64,000 nt of DNA from Kuafuiihalomonas sp039024635. GTDB lineage: Bacteria > Myxococcota > Kuafuiibacteriia > Kuafuiibacteriales > Kuafuiibacteriaceae. Below, in pieces: positions 26,314-35,279 of the stretch. The translations under genes were made by a program, and so were the position numbers. The stretch lies in the NCBI GenBank assembly GCA_039024635.1, contig JBCCQA010000032.1, positions 1 to 64,000 on the forward strand, given 5' to 3'. Every line of letters starts with the position of its first letter. Position 1 is the stretch's first letter. Under the pieces are notes generated by a model. The model ran no database searches and was not told the DNA's origin. It worked only from the letters and a program-made list of their open reading frames with translations.

Positions 26314-26757
26314 TCAGAAATCCGGACATTGGCGCCAAAGCCCCGACCCTTCCCTTCTGGCTCTCGCCTCGGCTGCTCGATAGCTGTCGACCCTCGCCGA
26401 AAACCAGGTCGAGCGCGCAAAGCCCGCTTCGAGCATGGCCAGGTTGATCGACCGTCCATCGACGAAAACTTCGGCAATGCTGCGGCCGTACTTGTCCATG
26501 GCTCCACCCCTGTCGCCTCTGTTGGGGCGAGGGGGAGACCACCGGATCGGACCATCTCCGACGTAGCGGCGCAGGGCCTTCGTGCCCTCCTCGAATCCAC
26601 ACTCTCCACGCTCCGGGGTGTCGATGCCGAAGAGTCGGAGCGTCGTTCCGTCGTCGGTCACGAGCGTGTCTCCGTCGACGATCCGCTGGACACCCACGCC
26701 CACGCTGGACCCCACGCAGCCCGCCAGGAGCGAGACGAGGAGAAGCAGTCGCGCCAC
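26314..26757 (-). CDS. thermonuclease (SNase) family lipoprotein
   Basis: 147 residues from GTG 26757, 7 bases after the rimI stop and preceded by GGAG. The N-terminus VARLLLLVSLLAGC is a lipoprotein signal with lipobox LAGC. The mature part is a staphylococcal-nuclease OB fold: VQRIVDGDTLVTDDGTTLRLFGIDTPERGE includes the Asp/Thr calcium site and the catalytic Arg and Glu, and MDKYGRSIAEVFVDG includes the second catalytic Arg. LAMLEAGFA is also typical. It should be an envelope-anchored, calcium-dependent nuclease that degrades extracellular DNA or RNA. The longer frame to 26865 overlaps rimI and hides the signal. Confidence 0.85.
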   Translation of the reverse strand: MARLLLLVSLLAGCVGSSVGVGVQRIVDGDTLVTDDGTTLRLFGIDTPERGECGFEEGTKALRRYVGDGPIRWSPPRPNRGDRGGAMDKYGRSIAEVFVDGRSINLAMLEAGFARSTWFSARVDSYRAAEARARREGSGLWRQCPDF

Positions 26758-26764
26758 TGCTCCA

Positions 26765-27208
26765 TCAAGACCCGTCGCTCTCGTCCTCGCAAGCGCCCTC
26801 CTCCCGAGCCAAGATCCGGGCATCGACTCCATCGAAGTAGCCCGAGCGGCGTCCGACCTCGGCAAAACCGAGCTTGGCGTAAAGCGGGGCCGCCACCGAG
26901 TTGTCGGCCCGGACCTCCAAGAGAACGCGTTTCACGCCCCTCTTCGCCAGGCGGGCCAGCCACCAGCTCAATAGACATCCTCCCCAGCCCCTTCGTCGAG
27001 CACTCGGCCGGGTCCAAAGCAGGTGGAGCTCCGCCTCCTCTGCGACCTGATGCCCGCGCAGAAGCACAACGGGTCCCCCGCCATCGCAGAGCACGAAGGC
27101 CTCCTCTTGCGGCCCCGGCGAGAGGAGGGCGCCACGAGCAGGAAGCGTTTCATCCCAAGCAGCCACAGCCTCGAGATCGGAGCTCGTCAGCCGTCGGGGA
27201 GCGGACAT
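26765..27208 (-). CDS. rimI: GNAT family acetyltransferase (RimI-like)
   Basis: 147 residues of the GNAT fold. The acetyl-CoA loop is RRRGWGGCLLSWWL (R-x-x-G-x-G), preceded by the strand LHLLWTRPSA and followed by VKRVLLEVRADNSVAAPLYAKLGFAEVGRRSGYF, the classic RimI C-terminal motif. RimI acetylates the N-terminus of ribosomal protein S18; broader N-terminal acetylation is common. Start 27208 overlaps the stop of the SurA-like gene (27187) by 22 bases, and the gene precedes the SNase gene by 7 bases. Confidence 0.85.
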   Translation of the reverse strand: MSAPRRLTSSDLEAVAAWDETLPARGALLSPGPQEEAFVLCDGGGPVVLLRGHQVAEEAELHLLWTRPSARRRGWGGCLLSWWLARLAKRGVKRVLLEVRADNSVAAPLYAKLGFAEVGRRSGYFDGVDARILAREEGACEDESDGS

Positions 27209-27894
27209 GTGAATTCTGCACCGGGCCGGGTCCCGGGAATGGGCCCGTAGCCGGGCGTGAACACCACCCGGGTCTGGCTCCGAAGGTCGGCGAGGAGTCG
27301 GTCAAGCGCTCGCTCTTGGAGCTGCGCCCGGAGCCGCTCCGTCACTCGCCGACGGGCTTCGGCGGGCGAAGTACCTTCGAAGCGCGATTCCTCGACTCGC
27401 AAGCAGCGCTGCACGTCGGCGAGCTCGACCTTGGGATCCAGTCGGACGGCGATGAACTGGTCCACCCTCAGGTCGATTCGGATTCGACGCTCCAACAGAG
27501 GCGGCGCGCGACCGGGCTCGGGCTGCTCGTAGCCGAAACTCGCGTAGAAGGCCGCAGCCCTCTCTTCCGAAGCAAAGCGCCCGGCAAAGCGCTTGAACTC
27601 CTCGTCAACCGCCCCTTGGTCCACGTCCTCCAGCTGAAGCCGCCGCAGCTCATGGAGCAGGAGCTGACTGTTCACCATGGCTTCGAGAACCGAGCGAAGC
27701 AGTGAGCGGGGCAGTCCGCCCTCCAAAGCCACCTCGGGACCTCGGGTTCGAACCAGCACCCAGCCTGTCTCGGCGATGAGCTCGGACAGGGTGATGACCT
27801 CGTCGCCGACCTCGGCCACCACCCGATCGACCACCTGAGGCGCTTCGCTCGAAGGTACGGCGCCCATCGCCATGAGACCCAGCCAGACGAGCAT
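27187..27894 (-). CDS. exported SurA N-domain-like protein without a parvulin domain
   Basis: 235 residues from ATG 27894, which gives a compact signal peptide (MLVWLGLMAMGAVPSSEA) followed at once by VVDRVVAEVGDEVITLSEL, the opening of the SurA N-terminal chaperone domain. The helical region continues with LRSVLEAMVNSQLLLHELRRL and ends with RVTERLRAQLQERALDRLLADLRSQTRVVF. No PpiC/parvulin domain is present, so it would be a periplasmic holdase rather than an isomerase. Upstream in-frame Met residues exist (to 28191) but would overlap the divergent kinase gene. Confidence 0.75.
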   Translation of the reverse strand: MLVWLGLMAMGAVPSSEAPQVVDRVVAEVGDEVITLSELIAETGWVLVRTRGPEVALEGGLPRSLLRSVLEAMVNSQLLLHELRRLQLEDVDQGAVDEEFKRFAGRFASEERAAAFYASFGYEQPEPGRAPPLLERRIRIDLRVDQFIAVRLDPKVELADVQRCLRVEESRFEGTSPAEARRRVTERLRAQLQERALDRLLADLRSQTRVVFTPGYGPIPGTRPGAEFTCPLPDG

Positions 27895-27978
27895 GGGCGA
27901 AGGTTTCCCTAGTCCAGTCGGTCGGACAAGCAGCCAGGCCCGGGATGACATCCCCTCGCCAAGGGTGTTTCCTGAACC

Positions 27979-29874
27979 GTGTCGGTCGCGACCAAGGTCT
28001 TCGGCGGCTTTATTGCCCTGCTGATGGGCTTCGGCCTCTTGGCCGCCGTGAGCCTGGCCGAGATCCGAGAGCTCTCCGAAGACCTGCGGATCCTGGAAGA
28101 GGAGCAGCTTGCCTTGTCCCGGAGCGCGACCCAACTGGAAATCTACCAGCAGAATCGCTTTCGAGACCTCAGTCGGGGGATGGCCGAGCAAGCCGAGGGC
28201 CGAGACGCGATCCTCCGGATCGGACGCACCTACTATCCCGAGGTCATCTCAGGTGCGGCCACTCAGCTCTTGGACATCGTCGACCAAGCCAAGCTGGAGG
28301 CGGAGTATGCGAGGACGCTCCGTCGCCACGTGGAGCACATTCTGGAAGGGCACTCGGCCCTCACCGCCCTCACCCAGAGAGCCTTGGAGGATGGTCGGCT
28401 GACCCCCGAGGCTTTCGAACCTCTAGAGCGGGAGCTGCGAAGCGAGACCTACCAGTTGGCCAAGCGGATCGCCGACGAGACCCAGCGGGCCGTTCGGCGC
28501 TCCGCCGCCCGAGAGCGCGCCGCCACCTGGTGGGTGCTCACCATGACGGGTGTCGCACTCTTCATCGGACTCCTGGGTACGCTCATCGCTCGGCGGGCCG
28601 TGGCGCCCATCGGCCGACTTGTCCGATACGCGCGGGCCCTGTCGAGGGGGGACTACGGACAAGTTGCCCCACGAACTCGGCCCGACGAGCTGGGTCTTCT
28701 GGCCGAAGAGCTGTCCTGGATGGCCCGCGCCCAGCAGGAAAGAGAAGCCGAAGGGGTCCGGCAATCGCAGGAGCTCGAGCAAGCATATCGCCGGGTCGAA
28801 GAGCTGAAGCGGTACCACGAGAGCATCGTTCGGAGCCTCCAAACCGCGGTCGTCGTTACGGATCGACAGTTCCGGGTGTCTTCGCTCAACCCAGCCGCGG
28901 AGCGGATATGGGGCCTCAATCCGGCCGAACTCCGAGGCCTGCCATTCGCGGAAACAGGCCTGGGGAACGCACTGATTTCAGCCCTTGATGGCGAAGGCGC
29001 CGAGACCCAGGTGCTGAGCGGATTAGAGGTGGAAGGACGAGTGCTGGACGCCCGGGTTCATGAGCTAGACCGAGAGGGGAGCGGCCCGAGCCCGGGCTGG
29101 GTCTTCGCCATCGAGGACGTTAGCGAAGCCGCTGCGACCAAGGAGGCTCTACTCCGATCGGAACGCCTCGCGACCATTGGACGGATGAGCGCCCACGTCA
29201 CCCACGAGATCCGAAATCCCCTTTCGTCCATTGGGCTCAATGCGGAGATGCTTCGGGACCTAGGCTCGGGCGAAGAGGCGAAGCAGCTGTGTGAGGCCAT
29301 TGGCCGTGAGGTCGACCGACTCACCGAGCTCACCAACGAATACCTTCGATTCGCCCGCCTTCCGGCACCCGAGTTGCGACCCACCGATCTGGGCTCTCTC
29401 CTCGAGGACGTGGCTGCGTTCTATGCGCCCGAGTGTCGAGCGGCCGGCGTCGAGCTCGAAGTCGAGCTCCCCAAGACCGCACCCTTGGTGCCCTTGGATC
29501 CGGACCAGCTTCGCCAGGCCCTCCTCAATCTCCTTCGGAACGGGCGAGAAGCCATGCCCGAAGGCGGACAGCTCCATATGGGCCTCATGGTCGACGGGGA
29601 GGAGGCCATTGTCTTCGTTCGGGATCAGGGCTGTGGCATCCCCGAGCGCGACCTCGAGCGGATCTTCGACCCTTTCCATTCGACCAAGCTGACCGGCACT
29701 GGACTCGGGCTTACACTGACTCTGCAGATTGTCGGTGAGCATGGTGGCCGGCTCGATGTGTATTCGAGCGACTCTAGGGGAACCGAGTTCAGAATTTACC
29801 TAAGTCTCGTCCAAGGGGGCAAGATGCCTGCCCATTCGGGCGCGAGCATCCCCACCATCTCGGCCCTAGGCTGA
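27979..29874 (+). CDS. membrane sensor histidine kinase (HAMP-PAS-HisKA-HATPase)
   Basis: 631 residues from GTG 27979. TM1 is at about residues 7-26, then a helical periplasmic sensor region, TM2 (about 186-207), a HAMP linker (RRAVAPIGRLVRYARALSRGDYG), a PAS domain (about 275-370, with SIVRSLQTAVVVTDRQFRV), and a HisKA domain with phospho-accepting H409 in SAHVTHEIRNPLSSIG. The ATP-binding domain has N-box LNLLRNGREAM, G1 VRDQGCGIP, F-box FDPFHSTK and G2 GTGLGLTL. All kinase motifs are intact. The C-terminal 25 residues are unrelated tail. No response regulator is adjacent, so the partner is unknown. Confidence 0.92.
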   Translation: MSVATKVFGGFIALLMGFGLLAAVSLAEIRELSEDLRILEEEQLALSRSATQLEIYQQNRFRDLSRGMAEQAEGRDAILRIGRTYYPEVISGAATQLLDIVDQAKLEAEYARTLRRHVEHILEGHSALTALTQRALEDGRLTPEAFEPLERELRSETYQLAKRIADETQRAVRRSAARERAATWWVLTMTGVALFIGLLGTLIARRAVAPIGRLVRYARALSRGDYGQVAPRTRPDELGLLAEELSWMARAQQEREAEGVRQSQELEQAYRRVEELKRYHESIVRSLQTAVVVTDRQFRVSSLNPAAERIWGLNPAELRGLPFAETGLGNALISALDGEGAETQVLSGLEVEGRVLDARVHELDREGSGPSPGWVFAIEDVSEAAATKEALLRSERLATIGRMSAHVTHEIRNPLSSIGLNAEMLRDLGSGEEAKQLCEAIGREVDRLTELTNEYLRFARLPAPELRPTDLGSLLEDVAAFYAPECRAAGVELEVELPKTAPLVPLDPDQLRQALLNLLRNGREAMPEGGQLHMGLMVDGEEAIVFVRDQGCGIPERDLERIFDPFHSTKLTGTGLGLTLTLQIVGEHGGRLDVYSSDSRGTEFRIYLSLVQGGKMPAHSGASIPTISALG

Positions 29875-29941
29875 ACCCTGGGCTGGGGCCCAAGTCCGCC
29901 AGGCGACTGGCAAATCCGATTTATTAAGGAAAATCAGTACG

Positions 29942-31339
29942 TTGGAGCAAGTGATTGACTCCCCGAGACACCCCTCGGAGGCTCTCGACGTGGTCAGCGT
30001 GCTCGCCAATGGACTGCGCCTCGTCCTCGTCGACCTTCCGCATGTGCACAGCGCGTGCTGCGCATTGATGGTTCGGACCGGGCCGCGTTTCGAGCGGCCG
30101 GACGAGAACGGCATCAGTCACCTGGTGGAGCATCTCATCTTTCGTGGAACGGCTCGCCACCCCGCGAGCCTCGACTTTCACGCCGCCATCGAGGCCCTCG
30201 GGGGCGAGATCAACGGAATGACTCAACGCGACGCCACCACCATCCACGTCACCGTCCCTCCTCGGCACCTGGAGTCCGCGCTCGACCTCTTGGGCGAAGT
30301 CTGCACCGAGCCCCTTCTCGGCGGTCTGGAGGTGGAGCGGGATGTCGTCTTGGAGGAAATCGGAGATTGCCTCGACGCTGACGGCAACGACCTGGACCTG
30401 GACAGCCTGAGCCGCCGTATCCTCTGGCCGAACGCCAGCATGTTCCTTCCCGTGGCCGGCGACGTTGATTTGGTCGAGACCTTCACCGAACGAGAGTGTC
30501 GCCGGTGGTTCGAAAAGACCTTCGTGACCGAGAACGCGGTTCTGGTGGTAGCCGGACCCATAGATGAGCAGGTCAGGGCCTGGGCCAACAGGGCCTTTGG
30601 CAACATGCCGCGGGGCCCCAAGCTCATCGATCCGCCTGCGCCTCGGCCTGAGCCTGCACCCGTGATTCACGTCCAGGCCACCGACGACGCTCAGGTCTCG
30701 ATGCTGCTCACCTTTCCTGCACCCCACGAGAATCATCCAGACTTCGGCCGACTCATGCTCCTCCGCCGCATCCTCGACGATGGCTTCTCGAGCCGACTTC
30801 GCCAAGCCATCTGCGAAGAGCGCGGGCTGGCCTACTCGTTGAGCGTGGGCGTGGACGCCTACAGGGACGCGGGCGCCCTGGACGTCGAGATCAGCTGCGC
30901 TCCCAAGAAGCTCGTCGCCGTACTGGAGCAGACCTTGGCCTCGTTGGCCGAGCTACAGCGGACGCCCGTCGGCGAAGCGGAGCTGTCTCGGGCCAAGACC
31001 CGCCACCGGGCCGAGATGGAGTTTGCGCTCGACGACCCCCACGAGATGGTTTGCTGGCACGGCGCCAGCGCTCTCATGGAGCTCGAAGTCGACAACGCCA
31101 CACGTCAAAGAGAAGTGTCGGAGGCCGGGGCCGAAGAACTGCAGGCGCTCGCTCAGCGGCTCTTTTCGATCGATCGAGCCCTTCTGACCCTCGTCGGACC
31201 GGCCGACGAGCGCGTGGTTTCCCGCCTGGAGCGACTCATCGGCCGTCCACCCCAAAGCACGGTCTGGCTCGGCCACGAAGACGAGGACGACCCGGTCGAC
31301 GCAGCCGACTCCTCCCGACCGATTCTGGTGGCGGGATGA
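29942..31339 (+). CDS. M16 family zinc metallopeptidase
   Basis: 465 residues from TTG 29942; GTG 29951 is a close alternative, with AAGGA at 29926-29930 as possible ribosome binding site. The inverted zinc motif H60-L-V-E63-H64 (SHLVEHLIFRGT) and the downstream Glu in ERDVVLEEIGDCLD identify an active M16 (pitrilysin/insulinase) peptidase; the C-terminal half is the inactive paired domain (LRRILDDGFSSRLRQAICEERGLAYSLSVG). No signal peptide is visible, suggesting a cytosolic enzyme of the YmxG/processing-peptidase type. The rhomboid gene starts within its stop codon (ATGA). Confidence 0.93.
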   Translation: MEQVIDSPRHPSEALDVVSVLANGLRLVLVDLPHVHSACCALMVRTGPRFERPDENGISHLVEHLIFRGTARHPASLDFHAAIEALGGEINGMTQRDATTIHVTVPPRHLESALDLLGEVCTEPLLGGLEVERDVVLEEIGDCLDADGNDLDLDSLSRRILWPNASMFLPVAGDVDLVETFTERECRRWFEKTFVTENAVLVVAGPIDEQVRAWANRAFGNMPRGPKLIDPPAPRPEPAPVIHVQATDDAQVSMLLTFPAPHENHPDFGRLMLLRRILDDGFSSRLRQAICEERGLAYSLSVGVDAYRDAGALDVEISCAPKKLVAVLEQTLASLAELQRTPVGEAELSRAKTRHRAEMEFALDDPHEMVCWHGASALMELEVDNATRQREVSEAGAEELQALAQRLFSIDRALLTLVGPADERVVSRLERLIGRPPQSTVWLGHEDEDDPVDAADSSRPILVAG

Positions 31340-32103
31340 GGGGACAAACCGCCGCTCAGTTTGGTGGATTCGGTCGTCCCGGTCCGATCACGATGCGCCT
31401 GCTCATCGCTCTGTTGGTGATCTACGTCGTCCAGCTCATCGCCCTGCGGACAGGGATGGAAGGCATCCTCTTCCTCTACCTCCAACCCAACCTGGTCTTG
31501 GGGAAGGGCATGATATGGCAGCCCTTCACCTCCCTGTGGCTCCATAGTCCCTCCGACCCCAGCCACCTCCTCTTCAATGGCCTGTGGCTTTATCTGTTCG
31601 GAACGCCTCTCGAGCGCTGGTGGGGGGCCAAGCGCTACCTCTGGGCCTACGTGATCTTCGGCTTGGGCGGAGCCGCACTCACGCTCTTCTTCGGCGTTCT
31701 CACCTACATCGACGGGATCGCCGCTCTCTTTGGGCCGCTGTACCGGGTTCAAACCCTCGGCGCCTCAGGTGCCGTCATTGGCCTGACCACGGCCTGGGGT
31801 TTGGTCCATGCCAACGAGCGCATGCGCTTCTTCCTGCTGGGGGAGATGACGGGGCTCCAGTTCGTTTACATCATCGTCGGCATTCAGCTTCTATATGCCC
31901 TCTCCTTCTCTGCCGTCTCTTCGACCAGCCACTTCGGCGGGATCATCGCTGCCTGGATCCTGTGCCGTGGGATTTGGAGGCCTTCGGCGTGGAAGCAGTG
32001 GATGCGAAAGGGCAAACTCAAGAAGCAGCGAGCCCGAGTCGAACGCGAACTTCGCATCCTCGAGGGCGGACGACGAGACGACGACCCCAAGAACTGGAAC
32101 TGA
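31336..32103 (+). CDS. rhomboid-family intramembrane serine protease
   Basis: 255 residues from ATG 31336, overlapping the M16 stop. Six or so hydrophobic segments are seen. The catalytic Ser is S144 in TLGASGAVIG (GxSG) and the catalytic His is H199 in STSHFGGIIAAW, both in transmembrane helices as in GlpG. WQPFTSLWLHSP and HLLFNGLWLYLFGTPLERWWG match the rhomboid L1 region (the usual HxxxN appears as HLLFN). The tail after the last helix is basic and charged. It probably cleaves membrane proteins within the bilayer; the substrate is unknown. Translational coupling with the M16 peptidase gene suggests shared control. Convergent with the RelA-like gene. Confidence 0.88.
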   Translation: MRGQTAAQFGGFGRPGPITMRLLIALLVIYVVQLIALRTGMEGILFLYLQPNLVLGKGMIWQPFTSLWLHSPSDPSHLLFNGLWLYLFGTPLERWWGAKRYLWAYVIFGLGGAALTLFFGVLTYIDGIAALFGPLYRVQTLGASGAVIGLTTAWGLVHANERMRFFLLGEMTGLQFVYIIVGIQLLYALSFSAVSSTSHFGGIIAAWILCRGIWRPSAWKQWMRKGKLKKQRARVERELRILEGGRRDDDPKNWN

Positions 32104-32117
32104 GCCCTCCGTCCTCT

Positions 32118-33197
32118 TCAAGCGTCGGACGATGGCTTTCGCGCCCTCCGTCCTCGCTCCAAGCGCTCTCTGATCCGCACCATCTGGCGCCGTTTATAGA
32201 GGGTGTGGCGGTTGGGTCCGGCCTCGTTGCGGACCGCCGTCGCCTCGTCCATGATCTGGAACTCGGCCGTGCCAAAGACCAGGGGACCGAGACCCATCAG
32301 TCGACGACTCTGAAATGGCACGATCCGGTCCACTCGGAGTGGTACCTGGGCGACGAAGTTCACCACCCTGAAGTCGGGGCCCGAGAACTCGTTCATGGGT
32401 TGTTCCCGCTTGATGTCCTGGGCCACGGCTTCGTTCAGCTGGGCCGCTTCGCGTTCCCCGACTCGAACGTTGCCCGCTCGACGAAGCAGGGCCTCAAGAT
32501 CGACCAAGGTGTTCTCGGACTGGTTGGGAACGACGTAGTTGAAGGGTGCTATCTCTCGGATCATGACCACCAAGAGGCTCGGCACGTCCTCCAGCCGCTC
32601 CACCACGAGGCGGAATCGGAGGCGATCGAAGACCTGGGCGGCCTGGGTGTCCTTCTTGGCCAGGAGCTTTCCCACGGTGGAGTTGAGGGACTTGGCGTTG
32701 CCCGCAAAGTCGACGAGCGGGAAGCGCTGGGCCCGAAGATGACGAACGACCCGCTCGATCTTGGCGTGGAGCAATATCCCGATCTCGGCGTTCGAGATCG
32801 GAAGCATCGAGAGAAGCTCATGGGCTTCGACATGGTTGAGGATGTGCATCACCTTCAGCGTGAGACAGGCATAGAGCCGGTGGGCTCGGCGTCCCTTTCC
32901 AGAGGCCAACTCGAAGAGGGCCTCGATCTCGGCCCCCAAGACCCTCTCTGGAAGCCGGTAGCGGAGATGCTCTCGGAGATAGTCTTGGGCCCTATCTCTT
33001 AAGTCATCGAGCCGTGCACGGTCCATGACCTCGGTTGGATCGAATTCGTTGAGCCGGAGGAACGCCCGAACGGCGTCCGGCTGCTCCATATGAAGCCGAA
33101 ACCAGTCGACGACCGAACCACCTCTCAGCAGCAGCCGCAGCTCGTCGATCTCGCGTCGTCCGAAGCGACCGGGCGGGATCGCAGAGCTGGGATTCAC
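32118..33197 (-). CDS. conserved protein with RelA/SpoT-synthetase-like motifs (TIGR04552-like)
   Basis: 359 residues from GTG 33197, which overlaps the gltJ-like stop (GTGA). The layout resembles a family of uncharacterised myxobacterial proteins I recall as TIGR04552. Reading the sequence, the middle and end follow the (p)ppGpp synthetase pattern. A K-S...S...K..KK stretch precedes VFDRLRFRLVVERLED (D191 at the place of the catalytic Asp). Later EFQIMDEATAVRNEAG...HTLYK mirrors the synthetase E.QIRT...E.G..AH..YK motif (E312). The spacing between the two acidic residues is about 120, roughly twice that in Rel, implying an insertion. The function is inferred and untested. Confidence 0.7.
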   Translation of the reverse strand: MNPSSAIPPGRFGRREIDELRLLLRGGSVVDWFRLHMEQPDAVRAFLRLNEFDPTEVMDRARLDDLRDRAQDYLREHLRYRLPERVLGAEIEALFELASGKGRRAHRLYACLTLKVMHILNHVEAHELLSMLPISNAEIGILLHAKIERVVRHLRAQRFPLVDFAGNAKSLNSTVGKLLAKKDTQAAQVFDRLRFRLVVERLEDVPSLLVVMIREIAPFNYVVPNQSENTLVDLEALLRRAGNVRVGEREAAQLNEAVAQDIKREQPMNEFSGPDFRVVNFVAQVPLRVDRIVPFQSRRLMGLGPLVFGTAEFQIMDEATAVRNEAGPNRHTLYKRRQMVRIRERLERGRRARKPSSDA

Positions 33198-35203
33198 TGC
33201 ACCGGAACCGGAAACTCGACCGGGAACGGTGGGCCCGAGAAGCGCGGGAAGCGCCAAGACTTGGCGGAGCGCTGCATGCAGCGTCCCACCGGCGCATCTC
33301 GGAACTGGGCGGGAGAGACGGACACGCTCATCACCTTTCCGGTCCCAGCAATTCTCAGCTTCACCTGCATGCGGCCTTTGAGACTCGGATCCTCCCGCAT
33401 CTGTTGGGCGACACAGCCTCGTACCTCGCCTCCATGGCGCCGAATGGCGTTGAACACGTCTCCGTCGTCGGGCACCCGAGGGAGCGCGTTGCTCCCGCCA
33501 CCAGGAGCTTTCGCGCCCCCGAGGAGATCATCCACGTCGGTCGTCGTATTGGATGGGGTCGAGGCCGGTGGGCGCGTGGTCCGGGTCGGCTTCCGGGTCC
33601 GACGTCGGGTTGTCTTAGGGCGGGGAGGGGGCGCGACTCGTTCCGGCGCTTCCTGCTCGGTTTCGACTGCGCTTCCTGCGTCCGCGGGGCCAGGCTCGGG
33701 AATCGCCCCCATGTCGACCGGGCCGGTCGTGGGGTCGAGCGCCGGCTTCGCGCCCATATCCTCAGGTTCAGGCGCACCCAGATCTGGGCGCACGACGGCA
33801 AGAGCGGCACTGCGGCCGCTGGCCCCTCCGCCCGAACCCTGGAGCAAGAAGTAGGCGCCGCCTCCGCCCACTACAGCAAGAACCAGGACGGCGGCCGCCG
33901 CCCAGACCCAGCTCGGCGTGCCGGGCCGGACCGGTGCGGCAGCGGGCAGGCTCGCAGGAACGCTGGCTGGAATCGACGTGATCGGGAGGGGCCCAGTCGC
34001 CGTAGCGGCGGCCGGGGGTCCGCCCGTGCTGGGTGCAACGGCGGCGGCCAAGAGGGCTTCCGCGGCCGAGGGGCTGGATGCCGCTACGTCACTGGATTCG
34101 AGGGCGATGGGCGCCTCCTCATTGGGCGCATCGGCCATCTCTTCGGCGGCCAGTGAGGCCAAGGCCGAGGCCGCGCTCGGCTTCCAGTCGGCCTCTGACG
34201 GGGCGCGGGCCGCCGGCGAAGGAATCAGCTCGGAAGGAGGTCTTAGGTTTGGAAGACCCTCGTAGCTCGCGTCCTCATCGCCTCCGGCGGCCGTGTCCAT
34301 GCCCGGCAGGTCCTGAAACTCGGGGACCGACACCATGGGCAGCCAATCGCCCATGCCCTGCTTCCAGCACAGGCTTTGGGCACCAAGCCGCTTGTCGGCC
34401 CAATACTGCTCGATCTCCGCCTGGGTGAGCGGACCGAGCTGCTCGTCCCGGACGGCTACGTACCACTCGGCGTCGACCGGGATGGACGGAGCCGAGTCCG
34501 GGACCTCGGCGGGGCCCGCCAGAGCTTCCGGCTCGGGAAAGGGTGCGTGGTCCGACGCCAAGCCCTCAGCGCTGAACATGGCAGCGAAGGCCGAGCCGAT
34601 CTCCGACTCGATGCCCACTTCGGTATTCAAGTCCGCCGTGGAGGCTCGTGGCTCTTGATAGGGCTCGGCGGGAGACTGAGAAGCCAAGGCGTCCTCGACT
34701 TCGGAAGCGCCCAATGAAGAAGGCGCAGGGGGAAGCGCGACCGGTCCGTCATCGAACTCCGCCTGCAGCGAGTCTTGGAGGCTGGAGAGTTCCGCGCTCG
34801 GTGCGTCCGGGTCTCCCTCCCTGAAGCTCTCTGGCTGAGGGTCAGGCTCGGATGAGGCCTCGGGCTTCGAGCTCGATTCGGAGTCTACCGCAGCCTGGCC
34901 GTCATCGACGGTCGCTTCTTCATCTGGGTCCGGAGCGGAGGCGCTGAAGTCGGGGAGTTCGTGGGTCCCGAACTCGGGAAGCTCTCCACTTCCCAGGGCC
35001 GAGGGCTCCGACTCGAGGGACGGTGCCGAAACGGCTGGCGATTCACTTTCGGTCTGGGTGGCAGGCTCAGGATCGGGCTCCGCCGCAGGCATGATCCTGT
35101 TGATGTGGCCGCACTTCTTGCAGCGAACCTTGACCCCTCGAGGCGAGATCTTCTCGTCGGCGATCTGGTATCGCGCCCCGCACTCCTCGCAGGCGAACTT
35201 CAT
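33194..35203 (-). CDS. gltJ: GltJ/AgmX-like gliding motility protein (zinc ribbon, GYF, TM, AgmX C-domain)
   Basis: 669 residues, about the length of Myxococcus GltJ (AgmX). An N-terminal zinc ribbon holds C5, C8, C28 and C31. A long acidic Pro/Ser/Glu linker leads to a GYF_2 domain (about 244-296, EWYVAVRDEQLGPLTQAEIEQYW...SLCWKQGMGDWLP), more linker, a single transmembrane helix (about 430-452) and a periplasmic Pro-rich linker. The AgmX/PglI-type TonB-like C-terminal domain (about 575-669) contains IRRHGGEVRGC and LRIAGTGKVMSVSV. In Myxococcus the cytoplasmic part binds MglA and the periplasmic end links to the outer-membrane parts of the gliding machine. Neighbours gltI and gltH support the call. 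Confidence 0.88.
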   Translation of the reverse strand: MKFACEECGARYQIADEKISPRGVKVRCKKCGHINRIMPAAEPDPEPATQTESESPAVSAPSLESEPSALGSGELPEFGTHELPDFSASAPDPDEEATVDDGQAAVDSESSSKPEASSEPDPQPESFREGDPDAPSAELSSLQDSLQAEFDDGPVALPPAPSSLGASEVEDALASQSPAEPYQEPRASTADLNTEVGIESEIGSAFAAMFSAEGLASDHAPFPEPEALAGPAEVPDSAPSIPVDAEWYVAVRDEQLGPLTQAEIEQYWADKRLGAQSLCWKQGMGDWLPMVSVPEFQDLPGMDTAAGGDEDASYEGLPNLRPPSELIPSPAARAPSEADWKPSAASALASLAAEEMADAPNEEAPIALESSDVAASSPSAAEALLAAAVAPSTGGPPAAATATGPLPITSIPASVPASLPAAAPVRPGTPSWVWAAAAVLVLAVVGGGGAYFLLQGSGGGASGRSAALAVVRPDLGAPEPEDMGAKPALDPTTGPVDMGAIPEPGPADAGSAVETEQEAPERVAPPPRPKTTRRRTRKPTRTTRPPASTPSNTTTDVDDLLGGAKAPGGGSNALPRVPDDGDVFNAIRRHGGEVRGCVAQQMREDPSLKGRMQVKLRIAGTGKVMSVSVSPAQFRDAPVGRCMQRSAKSWRFPRFSGPPFPVEFPVPVQ

Positions 35204-35279
35204 GAGGGCGTCCCCTGCGACACCCCTTCACCACTAAGGACACACGGAACCAGGGTCAAATTAAGGGAGCGCAAGGCCT

